A DNA stretch of 64,000 nt, from NCBI RefSeq assembly GCF_030052815.1, contig NC_079509.1:45626750-45690749 (forward strand). The letters run 5' to 3'. This DNA is from Hevea brasiliensis. Its lineage: Eukaryota > Streptophyta > Magnoliopsida > Malpighiales > Euphorbiaceae. Within the stretch, counting starts at the first letter, position 1, and every line of letters begins with the position of its first letter. Made by a program: the position numbers and the translations under genes. Under the pieces are notes generated by a model. The model was not told the DNA's origin, made no database searches, and saw nothing but the letters and a program-made list of their open reading frames with translations. Below, piece by piece: positions 7,551 to 19,213 of the stretch.

Positions 7551-8943
7551 GACTGTTTCGTTAAACGACAGTAATATTACAAAATCCCTTGTTTTACAAA
7601 TCAAAACTCGCAATTACAAAATGCTTGAAGGATCTATTCCTCTTGCACTAATTTACAAAATTCATTACAAAGCTATGGTTTCTGCTTTTGCTACAAAACA
7701 TAAGTTTCAAAGTAAAAGAGGAGAAACTTTGCTTTTACAAACTAATCTTACAAAATCCAACACTGTAATCCCTAGATCTATCCAATGGAAAGACATAACC
7801 CTACCAGAAGAATGGATTTTAGAAGGTGCAGTAGAACCAGAATCTTCAAAAATAGTTGAGCCAAACGTTCAACTTAGGCAAATAACCCAGTATGACGATG
7901 GAAGAGTCAGCCTTAGCTTTAACAGAAGCCTTAGGTTTTCAGATGATTCCTCAACGTCCAGTACTGTAGACATAGGAAGAGTGTCTCGTATACCTTCTGT
8001 CATTAGTTTGCCTTTTACAAAACCAGTTGAAATACAAAATATTCAGCCTAGGTATTCTACCTCAGACTTACCTAGCGCTTCTAGGCTTTCTACTTCAGAA
8101 ATACCTAGATCCACTTTACAAAACGTAAATTACTCTACAAATGTTCCACATCCAGTTTATACAAATTTACAAAACGAGTCTGTTCAGGATGAAACCCAAA
8201 CAGAGTCAGAACCTACTTCTCCTACCTTTTCAGCCATTACAGAAAATGTAAACCATGAACTTAATGTGCTTGAAAAAGAATTTGAAGTAGACAGACAATA
8301 TTTGCGTGATGATTTTTATTCTCCTAAAAATCATAAAAAGCAAATGTGGTTTTTCAAAAATTTCAATAATCAAAGGGAAGAAATTCAAAAGAAATATTAT
8401 GACTTTATACACCAACATAGAGTTCATATTCTTTTCTTTGATTGGTTTGAGATGTATGCTAAAGAGCATAGCATTTCATATCCGTTTTCCAAAACTCCAA
8501 AAACTTTCAAAAAATCAAATCCAGTTTCAAAACCTTCTCAAATTACAAAACCCAAACAACAGGAGTCAGAAGATAATCAATCAGAGTTCATTGCAGCTCT
8601 AAAAGATCTTCTAAAGAAAGCAGAAGAAAAATTGTCTGATAACCCTGTTACTGTTAAGAATAAAACTCCTCATAAAAAGAATTCAAAACAACAGGTTTTA
8701 AAGGAACAAAAACCCCAAAAAACCTTTGCATTGCAAAACAAACATCTTCCAAAATCAATCCCAGAATTACAAATAGAAAGTGAATTCAAAATTTCTGAAT
8801 CCACTGACAATCATAAATCATTACAAAAAGAAGAATTAATCATTCAAAATTTGAGTACTAATTCTGAATTTGCTCCAGCAAATGACCATGGCAGCAAATG
8901 CTTACAAAACCCAAACTGGAACCCCAGACAGAGCTATTGTTGA
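7549..8943 (+). CDS. Component B MP C-terminal half and linker, fused to component A coat protein
   Basis: A 464-codon open frame with no internal stop. Residues 1-~80 are the C-terminal part of the movement-protein domain (TVSLNDSNI onward). Then come the Ser/Thr-rich linker, the aromatic block FFDWFEMYAKEH, and the B-specific linker SDNPVTVKNKTPHKKNSK. Near 8862 the B sequence stops and A coat-protein sequence begins out of frame (FAPANDHGSK), so the last ~25 codons are a frameshifted reading of the coat-protein N-terminus. This is an A/B recombinant joined at a short shared TTCT/TTG sequence. The ATG used is created by the leader/MP junction and has no biological support. Confidence 0.7.
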   Translation: MTVSLNDSNITKSLVLQIKTRNYKMLEGSIPLALIYKIHYKAMVSAFATKHKFQSKRGETLLLQTNLTKSNTVIPRSIQWKDITLPEEWILEGAVEPESSKIVEPNVQLRQITQYDDGRVSLSFNRSLRFSDDSSTSSTVDIGRVSRIPSVISLPFTKPVEIQNIQPRYSTSDLPSASRLSTSEIPRSTLQNVNYSTNVPHPVYTNLQNESVQDETQTESEPTSPTFSAITENVNHELNVLEKEFEVDRQYLRDDFYSPKNHKKQMWFFKNFNNQREEIQKKYYDFIHQHRVHILFFDWFEMYAKEHSISYPFSKTPKTFKKSNPVSKPSQITKPKQQESEDNQSEFIAALKDLLKKAEEKLSDNPVTVKNKTPHKKNSKQQVLKEQKPQKTFALQNKHLPKSIPELQIESEFKISESTDNHKSLQKEELIIQNLSTNSEFAPANDHGSKCLQNPNWNPRQSYC

Positions 8944-8990
8944 ACTCCTCATTGCAGGATTCTCAGGACAGCTCAAAGGATGGTGGGATT
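8862..8990 (+). pseudogene. Component A coat protein fragment, left of copia insertion
   Basis: Encodes, in the frame offset from the preceding ORF, the segment through AELLIAGFSGQLKGWWD. It is interrupted at 8990 by copia element 2 and resumes at 18513 after the target-site duplication. Confidence 0.8.
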
Positions 8991-11088
8991 TGAAGGAACG
9001 GAAGCGTGAAAAACACAAGATTATACCATTGAATTCAAAAATTTTCACCTAGGGTCACATGCACCATGCAAGATTTATTTTTATCTATTTGATTTCAATG
9101 ATAAACAACATATTAAAACTCTTTTAATATGTTTTTGGATCTGTATTTACCATTTAAGATTTTAAAATTAATCAGATTAATTTTAGAACCCTAGATTAAA
9201 TCAAGAACGATTACACTAACCTCTTGATGTGCTGCAGCGTGTCTGCGCCTTTGAGATTCGTCTTCAGGACACCAAATGTTGTCCCTCTAGCTTGTCCACA
9301 CCAAGAACACCTATGGCAGCCCTTGAACAGCTTCTAAAGCCTTTTCTATTAATTAGAAATTCAAGTTCTGCCTTTTAAGAGATTAGAGATGTAAACAGGA
9401 CACTAGAAACAATTTCTAGCGTTCTTAATTCAAGAGATTGATGGCTAATCTCTTTGAATTGATGAGAGATGAAGAGAAATAGCTGGAGAGGCTCAAAATG
9501 GCGTGAAAATTGAGAGGAGAGGCTGCTGGTTATGTTTTCTTTTCATAACCACACTTAAATAGCTAGGTTAACACATTAAACCCTAGCCACATGTCACCTT
9601 TTGATTAGCTCTAGGTTTAAGTGACCCAATCACATTGTGCCAAGTGTCAAACCTATATTTAATCTTGATTTTAATCATCTTACATGATTAAAAAACATTT
9701 GGCAAGCTTATGTGTTATGCCATGTGTCACCATCTCATGGTGCCACGTGTCACACTACAAAATGACTAAAATGCCCCTGTGTCTTAATTTTGAGTTCTTA
9801 ACCCAAAATAATTATTTTCTTCTTCTAATTAATTTATATCAAATATAAATTAATTAATTAATCTCTATTAATTAATTTCTCATCAATTAAATTCATATTT
9901 AAACGCTTTAAATATAAATTTAATTTATACTACACATCCAATAATCTAGATTTGGTTTCAAGTCATGCTAGGGACTTTGCAATTTAATTGCAAATCAAAT
10001 CTATTTAATTAATCAATTAAACTCTTTAATTAATTAATTAAATCATATTTAAATAGGTGATAACTTGTGTATGTGTGTGACTTACTAGGCTCATCACTAA
10101 TTGGCAATGAGACATGATATCAACTCTTAATATCATCAGAACTCTTTCTTACCATAAATGATTTCTCTAAATCGTTTTATGAACCTCATAGACCATGGTT
10201 AACACCTAGCATAGCATGCCATGGCCACCCAATTAGTAATAAGATTTACCTTAAATGAACCTATAATCATATGTTACCATGCACTAGAATCTCTCTGTTA
10301 CAAAATCCCAACTCAAGCCGGAGTCATGGTTTATGTCAAACTCCATTTGCTATGAATATTATGTTCTCTTTTAATTCCAGTTCTTGATTAAAAGATTTTC
10401 TCATCGAAACTCTTTTACGAATAAATCTATCTGTCTGGCAGGAACTTGAAACATCAAGAACAATTAAAGGATCATAGGATTTTATCTCTATTTTATTATA
10501 GAAAAAGATTCCATCTTGATCAACACCTACCTCAATATATAACTAGTAGGAGCCAACACATGCCCATATACCCATACATAGTACAAGTATGAAAGCGATC
10601 AAACTCAAACTACCTATATACAAGATAAGCTGTGCTATTTCAGTCTAAAGATTATATGCCTGATATGATTTATGACAAAACATTGACAAGAGTAAACTCC
10701 ATGTGCTTGTCATAAGTGTCACCGGTTCGCCTACTTATCATTTATAAGTGCCTATCATATTTGTTATATGGCATGAGACTCACCATTCCATCTTATCTAT
10801 ATCTCGTATAAATAACTTGGGAACAAATATGAATACAATCTTTACGGATAAGTCATGTCCTTATTATGAAGTATCCTCGATTGTGAACCTATTTATGATA
10901 CTTTGTGCTAGAAATATTGTCACTCATATTCTTAACAACTTAAGAATAATATTTCTAACAAAATATCAATGGACCTTTTCTATTACACATAAATATATTA
11001 TGTAACAGAAAAGTGAAAATGCCTTTTATTAATAAAAATATGTATAAGATACATACTAAATGATATGCTCTAGGGCATATTACTAACA
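8991..11088 (-). repeat. 3' LTR of copia element 2
   Basis: 2098 bp. Very AT-rich, with TTAATTAA runs around 9840-10040. It pairs with 16409-18512; the two copies differ mainly by small indels, many at CAG/CTG sites (for example 10401-10430 versus 17817-17840). Confidence 0.92.
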
Positions 11089-13925
11089 ATCTCCCACTAG
11101 CACTAGAGCCATTCATTACAATATCTTAGACCTATCTTCTCAAGATGTCGGTCTAACGGAGATTGTGACAAATGCTTAGTGAATGGATCGTGGGTTTTTC
11201 AGTGATGTTATTTTCTGCATGGCTATATCGCCTTGCCCAACTATATCTCGATAATGTGGTAGTGCCTTTCTATGTGTTTGGATTTTGGGTGAGACCTTAG
11301 TTCCTTAGCTCAGTATGATCGCTCCATTGTTGTCACGGTGTAGTGGAACCGCCGACTCAATGGAAGGAACTACCGTAAGTTACATCACGAACTTCTTTAT
11401 CCAAATGACTTCCTTTGCGAAGATTCGATGCAAAGAATATACTCGACCTACGTAGTGAAATCTGCTCGTGCTCGCTTGGAACTCTTCCAACCGATCGCAC
11501 CTCCATTACAAATGAACACATATCCAGAGGTAGACTTTCTATCATCAATATCGATTGGAAATCGAATCGATAACCATCCAATTGCAAGTCTCCACCTCCA
11601 TAAATCAAGAATAAATCCTTAGTTCTTCTCAAGTACTTAAGGATATTCTTGTGACTATCGATGTTCCAAACCTGGATTGGATTGATACCGCTAGTCAAAC
11701 TAACGAAGATATGCGATATCAGGCCTAGTACACAACATTGCATACATTAAACTTCCAATAGCCAAGCATATGGAATCTGGCCATCTTATCTCTTTCTTGG
11801 TGTCTTTGGAGACATCTCTTTAGAAAGGTGGATACCATGTCTCACTGGTAACAATCCTCTCTTGGAATCAAGCATGTTAAACCTCTTTAACACCTTTTCC
11901 AAGTATAGACTTTGGGATAAACCAATTATTCTTTTCGCTCTATCTCTATAGATGCGAATCCCAAGAATATAGGTTGTCTCCCCTAAGTCTTTCATGGAGA
12001 ATGTATTTGACAACCATACCTTTATAGTCGTCAACATACTGTATCATTACCCATCAACAAGATGTCATCCACATATAAGACAAGGAAAGTGATAGCTTGT
12101 CACTAACCTTCTTATATACACATGGCTCATCCTCATTTTTGATAAAACCAAAAGATTTAATGGCTTCATCAAAACGGATGTTCCAACTCCTCGAAGCTTG
12201 TTTCAACCCATAAATGGATCGCTTTAGCTTGCATACCTTGGAACCATCTTGGGATTCAAATCCCTTAGGTTGTTCCATGAAAATGTTTTCTTTAATGTAT
12301 CCATTGAGAAAAGCTGTTTTGACATCCATCTGCCAAATCTCATAATGATAGTATGCAGCTATTGCTAATAAAATCCTAATTGATTTAAGCATGGCAACAA
12401 AGTAGAAAGTCTCCTCATAGTCTATTCCTTGCCTTTGGCGAAACCCTTCGCTACTAGCCTTGCCTTATAGGTCTCTACCTTTCCATCGTAACCAATTTTA
12501 TTCTTGAAAACCCATTTGTTCCCTATAGGTACAATACCTTCAGGTGGGTCAACAAGATCCCAAACTTGATTCTTATACATGGAATCAATCTCGGATTTCA
12601 TAGCATCAATCCATTTTGAAGAGTCTATATCTGATATAGCTTCTTCATAGGTAAGTGGATCATCTCCATGATCTACTTCTTCATGAGTAGATAACTCTTG
12701 TTCTTCTTCATGAAGAAAACCATATCTCACTGGTGGGTGAGATACCCTGGTTGTTCGACGAGGAACAGCTGTAGATGTTTCATCAACGGGTATAGGTTGA
12801 CTATATACATCTATATCAATCTGATATATAGGTTGTTCAGAATACTCCAATTCAAACTCTATTTTCAATCTTTTGACTCCTTCTTGAACAAACTGTTGTT
12901 CAAGAAATGTGGCATCTCTACTTATCACAACCTTTTGTGAAGTAGGCAAATAAAAATAATATCCAAAACTATCTTTTGGATATCCAACAAATCGACCTCT
13001 TTCTGATCTGGTCTCCAATTTATCAGTGTTGACTTTTAATATAAGTGGACAACCCCAAATCTTAACATGCTTAAGACTTGGTTTTCTTCCATGCCATATC
13101 TCATAAGGTGTGGAAGAAACTGATTTTGATGGAATCCTATTCAGAATATACAAAGCTGATTCTAATGCAAATCCCCAAAAGGAGATTGGCATATCAGTAT
13201 AGCTCATCATACTACGTACCATATCCAATAGGGTACGATTTCTCCTTTTAGATACACCATTTAGCTGTGGCGTTCCTGGAGGAGTCAGATGAGAAACAAT
13301 GCCATGCTCTCTCAAGTATTCATCAAATTCAGTACTCAAATATTCACCTCCACGATCTGATCGAAGAGCTTTAATACTCTTTCCTGTTTGATTTTCTACT
13401 TCAGATTTAAATTCCTTAAACTTTTCAAAGGATTCATGTTTGTATTTCATCAAATACAAATACCCAAACCTTGATTTATCATCAGTAAAGGTAATAAAAT
13501 AATGAAAACCCCCTCTAGCCATTTCTTTAAACGGACCGCATACATCACTATGTATTAGTTTCAAAATATTTTCAGCTCTTAGCCCTTGTCCAACAAAGGG
13601 TGATCTAGTTATTTTGCCTTGAAGGCAAGATTCACAAGTTGGAGTAGGCTTAGAGCCCAATGAGGATAGAATCCCCATTTTCTCCAATTTTGCAATCCTA
13701 TCTTCTGCAACATGACATAACCTTAAGTGCCAAATATATTTTGAACTTGAGTTGGTTTTCACCATGGCATTGCATTCATTTAGATTGCTATACTCTGGCC
13801 AATGGAAACACTTTCCTATTGGCAATGGAAACACTTTCCTGTTGGCAGTGGAAACACTTTCCTTTGCCTTCATCAGCTTTAGTCTTCCTTTTCTGTTTAG
13901 CTATTTTCTTAGAAGGACTAGGAAT
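11089..13925 (-). pseudogene. copia pol remnant: integrase, RT, RNase H
   Basis: The best open part is 13873-12422 (483 codons). It has the integrase zinc-binding HHCC set (WHLRLCHV...CESC), the D-D-E core (IHSDVCGPF, TDDKSRF, NGVSKRRNRTLLDM), then the start of RT. RT continues in 12392-12054 (AFLNGYIKENIFMEQP), where the frame fails just before the YVDD motif. It goes on through 12037-11786 and, as RNase H remnants, 11743-11357, ending near 11110 with a degraded PADPFTK-like tail. The breaks are small indels. There is no aspartic protease upstream: the knuckle-like KCFH repeats join almost directly to the pre-integrase segment. Not functional. Confidence 0.85.
13798..13870 (-). repeat. Tandem ~24-bp repeat encoding a CFH zinc-knuckle start
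   Basis: Three tandem copies of a unit containing GGAAACACTTTCC (plus-strand reading) correspond to repeated K-C-F-H codons. The homologous place in element 1 (25871-25965) has four units. The second half of the knuckle and the protease are absent. Confidence 0.75.
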
Positions 13926-14627
13926 CTAAGGTTTCTTTTTCTTATTGCCATTCTTCTTGTTGGACTTTCCAGTAGAAAAAGATGCAACCAAAGCTACCTC
14001 TTTTCCTTTATTGCCTGGCATATTCTTTTGGGCAATAACCAGCATGTTGAGTAAACCAGCTAAGGTGCATTCCTGTTGAGTCATATGGAAATTTGTCACA
14101 AAATTCCCAAAAGACTCAGGAAGGGACTGAAGGATCAAATCCGTCTGTAGTTGGAAATCCATGTTGAAGTCAAGATGTTCCAACTGCTCAATCAGCCGAA
14201 TCATCTTGTGGACATGATCCCCAACATTCATCCCTCGGACATCCTCATGCGGAACAATTTGCCTAGATATCTCATACCTAGCATTGCTACTGTGCTCACC
14301 ATACAACTCTTGTAGGTGAAGGAGGATCTCACTTGCACTCTGCAAGTTTTCATGCTGCTTCTGTAACTCATTACTCGTGGAAGCAAACATGTAACACTTA
14401 GCTCTCATATCATGCTCCTTCCACTTGTCCAAAGTTTCATGTTCCTCTTGTGTGGCCTCTGGATGTAAGGGACCAGGAACATTTGAATCTAGAACATATC
14501 CTATATGTTCAAGGTTCAAGACAAGTTTCAAATTTTTTAGCCAATCAGACAGATTAGGTCCTGTCAACCTATTGCGATCCAGTATGCTTGCAAGGATATT
14601 GGATGGTGGTGGTTGTTCTGTGCTCAT
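13926..14627 (-). CDS. copia Gag (233 codons)
   Basis: Open from an ATG at 14627 to a stop at 13926. The N-terminus MSTEQPPPSNILASILDRN and the block TGPNLSDWLKNLKLVLNLE resemble the gag region of Tnt1-like and related plant copia elements. The middle is helical with the typical DMRAKCYMFASTSNELQ segment, and the C-terminus is Lys/Asn-rich (KSNKKNGNKKKKP). It would assemble the virus-like particle. It lacks a complete CCHC knuckle, which in relatives follows the basic tail; here only repeated CFH half-knuckles remain downstream. The frame is intact, unlike the pol remnant after it. Confidence 0.85.
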   Translation of the reverse strand: MSTEQPPPSNILASILDRNRLTGPNLSDWLKNLKLVLNLEHIGYVLDSNVPGPLHPEATQEEHETLDKWKEHDMRAKCYMFASTSNELQKQHENLQSASEILLHLQELYGEHSSNARYEISRQIVPHEDVRGMNVGDHVHKMIRLIEQLEHLDFNMDFQLQTDLILQSLPESFGNFVTNFHMTQQECTLAGLLNMLVIAQKNMPGNKGKEVALVASFSTGKSNKKNGNKKKKP

Positions 14628-16391
14628 TATTATCAGAAAATTAATTACAGAAAATAACCAGATTAATTAGTAAATGTATCATGTAATTAACCAAAATGAT
14701 TATGGTCTTTTAATCAAATTGGTCCTCCCACTAACTTAGCGAATCCTACACTTCCAAAGTAGAAAACGGAAATCCTAGTTGGATGGATTTCTAGTGGGTG
14801 ATTGAATTCTTATAATTCTATTGATCATCCTCAGGTACATCCATTATTGGAATTACAATAAACTATAAGTGAGTAACTCCTTGCCCATCACATCTCATGT
14901 GAGGTTCAATCCTTTTGCTAGCCCCTAATGCTCAAAATCTCAGGTACATCCAATATTGACTTATCTTGCATTAGTTAAGTTGATCCCATTGAGCGAATTA
15001 TGCAAATAATTTTAATGTCCTCAGGTACATCCAATATTGGCCACCAAACCATTTACATATTTACAACATCTCATGCTTAACAATTATTCTTAAGAAGATC
15101 TCTTAAATTAATTGCATCTCATGCAACTATTTAAAATTTCTTAAAATAATTGCTCCAATGGAGGGCTTATGTTATAATTACTTTAATTATAGCATTTCCA
15201 ACTTAATCATTTGTTTGGAAGATTTTATAGCCATCCTAATTACTATTAAGGTCTCACTTTTCACATTATCCATTTAGCATGCATATATCATATAATTGCA
15301 TACATTCCCATACATCTCATGCATTCATGGATAAGCGAAATATGGTATGATCATGGACTTTCTAAGGGATTCAATTCTGAGCCACCAAGAATTGAATCAG
15401 GGCATTCCTAGGTGCATTTCATTCATTCATTTTATAAGAGTTGCTGAAGGAGTACATAATCAACACTTGATATTGAATTCCTCCCACTGGTCCCACCAAT
15501 GCTCTTGACCTCCTTGAACTTCTTGCAATCCAATATTACATAGTAATCCTTGGCATACCAAGGCGAATTTACAAGAACTTAAATAAATGAAATTACAACC
15601 CAAAAATATTACAAACTTAATAATACATGCCCAAAATAAATTAAAATAAAATAATTAATTTACAATCCCAAAGAAACATAAAAGAAATAAATCTAATCAC
15701 ATTGGTCTTTTATAGTCCATGATCATCCATCATGCATATCACTATTTAACAATTAAATAAAACATACATACTTATATTAAATTGAATATCTCATATTCAA
15801 CTTAAAAATCCAGATTTGAATATGATTCAAATAAATTTAAAAATTCAGATTTGAATCTCATTCAAACAAATTTAAAAATTCAGATTTGAATCACATTCAA
15901 ACAACTTCAAAAATTCAGATTTGAATCACATTCAAATATTTTTTAAAAAATCAGATTTGAATCACATTCAAATATTTTTTAAAAAATCAGATCTGAATTT
16001 TATTGAATCAATTTTAAAAAATTAGATTTAAATATGATTCAAACAACTTTAAAAATTCAGATTTGAATCACATTCAAACAACTTTTAAAATTCAGATTTG
16101 AATCACATTCAAACAATTTTTAAAATTTTGATTTGAATCATAATTTAATTGTGTGATTAAAACAACTAATTAAACTCTTTAATTAGTCAAAGAATAGGCC
16201 TTAGATCATACAACAATTGCAGAATTAAAAGCCAAACCTTGAACCACCCATGGAACCATTGTTGCCGCCACCAATGGTGGCTTCACCATGTGTGCCGCCA
16301 CACCTCATGATCCAACCAGCAATGAATCTCTTGATCTCATGATCAAACACACAATTAAATTATATAATCAACAATCTAAATGGCAAATATA
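14628..16391 (-). other. copia element 2 long 5' untranslated region
   Basis: About 1.76 kb between PBS and gag ATG without a long ORF. It contains a minisatellite (15784-16140) and three dispersed copies of CTCAGGTACATCCA (near 14831, 14940 and 15019). The second element has the same layout, so it is a family trait. Confidence 0.8.
15784..16140 (-). repeat. Minisatellite, ~36-40 bp unit, about ten copies
   Basis: Each unit carries AGATTTGAATCACATTCAAA followed by an A/T stretch; the sequence is rich in inverted TTTGAA/TTCAAA pairs. The corresponding array in element 1 is at about 23596-23945. Confidence 0.85.
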
Positions 16392-16406
16392 GTGGCTCTG
16401 ATACCA
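16392..16406 (-). other. copia element 2 primer-binding site
   Basis: On the minus strand it reads TGGTATCAGAGCCAC, two bases from the LTR end. Initiator tRNA-Met type. Confidence 0.92.
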
Positions 16407-16408
16407 AT

Positions 16409-18512
16409 TGAAGGAACGGAAGCGTGAAAAACACAAGATTATACCATTGAATTCAAAAATTTTCACCTAGGGTCACATGCACCATGCAAGATTTATTTTT
16501 ATCTATTTGATTTCAATGATAAACAACATATTAAAACTCTTTTAATATGTTTTTGGATCTGTATTTTCCATTTAAGATTTTAAAATTAATCAGATTAATT
16601 TTAGAACCCTAGATCAAATCAAGAACGATTACACTAACCTCTTGATGTGCTGCAGCGTGTCTGCGCCTTTGAGATTCGTCTTGAGACACGGATGTTGTCT
16701 CTCTAGCTTGTCCACACCAAGAACACCTATGGCAGCCCTTGAACAGCTTCTAAAGCCTTTTCTATTAATTAGAAATTCAAGTTCTGCCTTTTAAGAGATT
16801 AGAGATGTAAATAGGACACTAGAAACAATTTCTAGCGTTCTTAATTCAAGAGATTGATGGCTAATCTCTTTGAATTGATGAGAGATGAAGAGAAATAGCT
16901 GGAGAGGCTCAAAATGGCGTGACAATTGAGAGGAGAGGCTGCTGGTTATGTTTTCTTTTCATAACCACACTTAAATAGCTAGGTTAACACATTAAACCCT
17001 AGCCACATGTCACCTTTTGATTAGCTCTAGGTTTAAGTGACCCAATCACATTGTGCCAAGTGTCAAACCTATATTTAATCTTGATTTTAATCATCTTACA
17101 TAATTAAAAAACATTTGGCAAGCTTATGTATTATGCCATGTGTCACCATCTCATGGTGCCACGTGTCACACTGCAAAATGACCAAAATGCCCCTGTGTCT
17201 TAATTTTGAGTTCTTAACCCAAAATAATTATTTTCTTCTTCTAATTAATTTATATCAAATATAAATTAATTAATTAATCTCTATTAATTAATTTCTCATC
17301 AATTAAATTCATATTTAAACGCTTTAAATATAAATTTAATTTATACTACACATCCAATAATCTAGATTTGGTTTCAAGTCATGCTAGGGACTTTGCAATT
17401 TAATTGCAAATCAAATCTATTTAATTAATCAATTAAACTCTTTAATTAATTAATTAAATCATATTTAAATAGGTGATAACTTGTGTATGTGTGTGACTTA
17501 CTAGGCTCATCACTAATTGGCAATGAGACATGATATCAACTCTTAATATCATCAGAACTCTTTCTTACCATAAATGATTTCTCTAAATCGTTTTATGAAC
17601 CTCATAGACCATGGTTAACACCTAGCATAGCATGCCATGGCCACCCAATTAGTAATAAGATTTACCTTAAATGAACCTATAATCATATGTTACCATGCAC
17701 TAGAATCTCTCACATACAAAATCCCAACTCAAGCCGAGTCATGGTTTATGTCAAACTCCATTTGCTATGAATATTATGTTCTCTTTTAATTCCAGTTATT
17801 GATTAAAAAGATTTTCTCATCAGAAACTCTTTTCTGAATAAATCTATCTGTCATGGCCAGGAACTTGAAACATCAAGAACAATTAAATGAACATAGGATT
17901 TTATCTCTATTTACTTAGAGGAACAGATTCCATCTTGATCAACACCTACCTCCATATATAACTAGTAGGAGCCAACACATGCCCATATACCCATACATAG
18001 TACAAGTATGAAAGCAGTATCAAACTCAAACTACCTATATACAAGATAACTGTGCTATTTCAGGTCTAAAGATTATATGCACTGATATGATTTATGACAA
18101 AACATTGACAAGAGTAAACTCCATGTGCTTGTCATAAGTGTCACTGGTTCGGCCTACTTATCATTTATAAGTGCCTATCATATTTGTTATATGGCATGAG
18201 ACTCACCATTCCATCTTATCTATATCTCATATAAATAACTTAGGAACAAATATGAATACAATCTTTCTGGATAAGTCATGTCCTTATTATGAAGTATCCT
18301 CGATTGTGAACCTATTTATGATACTTTGTGCTAGAAATATTGTCACTCATATTCTTAACAACTTAAGAATAATATTTCTAACAAAATATCAATGGACCTT
18401 TTCTATTACACATAAATATATTATGTAAACGGAAAAGTGAAAATGCCTTTTATTAATAAAAATATGTACAAGATACATACTAAATGATATGCTCTAGGGC
18501 ATATTACTAACA
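16409..18512 (-). repeat. 5' LTR of copia element 2
   Basis: 2104 bp, near-identical partner of 8991-11088. Ends in CTAACA at 18512, directly followed by the duplicated GGATT. Confidence 0.92.
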
Positions 18513-18763
18513 GGATTATCATCTCACGAACCTACAAAAATCTGAGATTCTAGAATCCATACAAACTCAAGAAGATGGCGTGCCAATTCTTGATGAGTTA
18601 GGCCAACCAATCCCAGATGCAGTAGCCACCTTGATAGTAACAATCTCCTTACATTTCATAGGTGACCCATCTCATCTTAAGGACAAAAATGGATTCTCAG
18701 GACAGCTCAAAGGATGGTGGGATTATCATCTCACGAACCTACAAAAATCTGAGATTCTAGAAT
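18513..18763 (+). pseudogene. Component A coat protein fragment with internal duplication
   Basis: Continues the coat protein after the copia insertion (DYHLTNLQKSEILES...GDPSHLKDKN). At about 18691 it jumps back to GFSGQLKGWWDYHL and repeats that stretch. It ends at 18754-18763 on the palindrome ATTCTAGAAT, where the opposite-strand copy begins. Confidence 0.75.
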
Positions 18764-19183
18764 GAGGAGTTCAGCAATAGCTCTGTCTGGGGTTCCAGTT
18801 TGGGTTTTGTAAGCATTTGCTGCCATGGTCATTTGCTGGAGCAAATTCAAGATGTTGTATTCAGACATACCATCTATGTTCCATTCATAGACAGTAGAGG
18901 CATTGAATTTAGACTGAGTCAGGATTTCAGATCTATTTTCTATGCCTAAGTCTGGAGCTGTTATTGGGAGGGGTGTTGCTACCCGCAGCCAATAAAGTCT
19001 ATTGATTTGTAAAGGTTTTGAAGACTGAATTTTTTCAGTTTGGATGGGCTGGCTTTCTTGGCTTTGGACATCTGAATCCGAATCTTCCTCAATTATATTG
19101 ACACTCCTTTGGGAGGTTTGAGGTGTTTCAGGTGCTACTGGAGTAGAAGTCGAAGCTTCTAGCCTAGTCTTCATGTCTCTCAA
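18764..19183 (-). pseudogene. Component A coat protein N-terminal region, truncated by inversion
   Basis: On the minus strand this encodes MRDMKTRLEASTSTPV... through EWNIDGMSEYNILNLLQQMTMAANAYKTQTGTPDRAIAELL, the region before and at the start of the coat-protein core. It continues the MP polyprotein at 19214 but is separated from it by two C-to-T nonsense changes (CAA to TAA near 19214 and 19188). At 18764 it is joined tail-to-tail to the plus-strand copy, so the knuckle, protease and ORF2 of this copy are absent. An open frame extends a few codons across the junction without biological meaning. Confidence 0.75.
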
Positions 19184-19213
19184 AGCTTAGATGAATTCAG
19201 AATTGTTGTTGTT

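Larger units (their letters stand above)
8991..18512 (-). mobile_element. Ty1/copia retrotransposon, element 2 (minus strand, 9.5 kb)
   Basis: A complete element bounded by two ~2.1 kb LTRs (8991-11088 and 16409-18512) with ends TGTTAG...TTCA on its own strand. The 5-bp target duplication GGATT is at 8986-8990 and 18513-18517, and the viral coat-protein sequence continues across it. The PBS at 16392-16406 is of initiator tRNA-Met type. Internal order on the minus strand: long 5' UTR, gag, then integrase, RT and RNase H remnants, the copia order. No protease coding is present between gag and integrase. The insertion post-dates the viral integration. Confidence 0.95.

Noticed and set aside
10748..11005. 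85-codon ORF that recurs in four of the LTRs (also 18171-18428, 21302-21559, 62134-62391)
   Set aside because: It is antisense to each element, lies wholly inside the LTR, and recurs only because the LTRs are near-identical; no domain is recognisable.
15784..16140. Possible CRISPR-like array of ~36-bp repeats
   Set aside because: Adjacent degenerate units with no unique spacers, inside the copia 5' UTR of a plant genome; it is a minisatellite.
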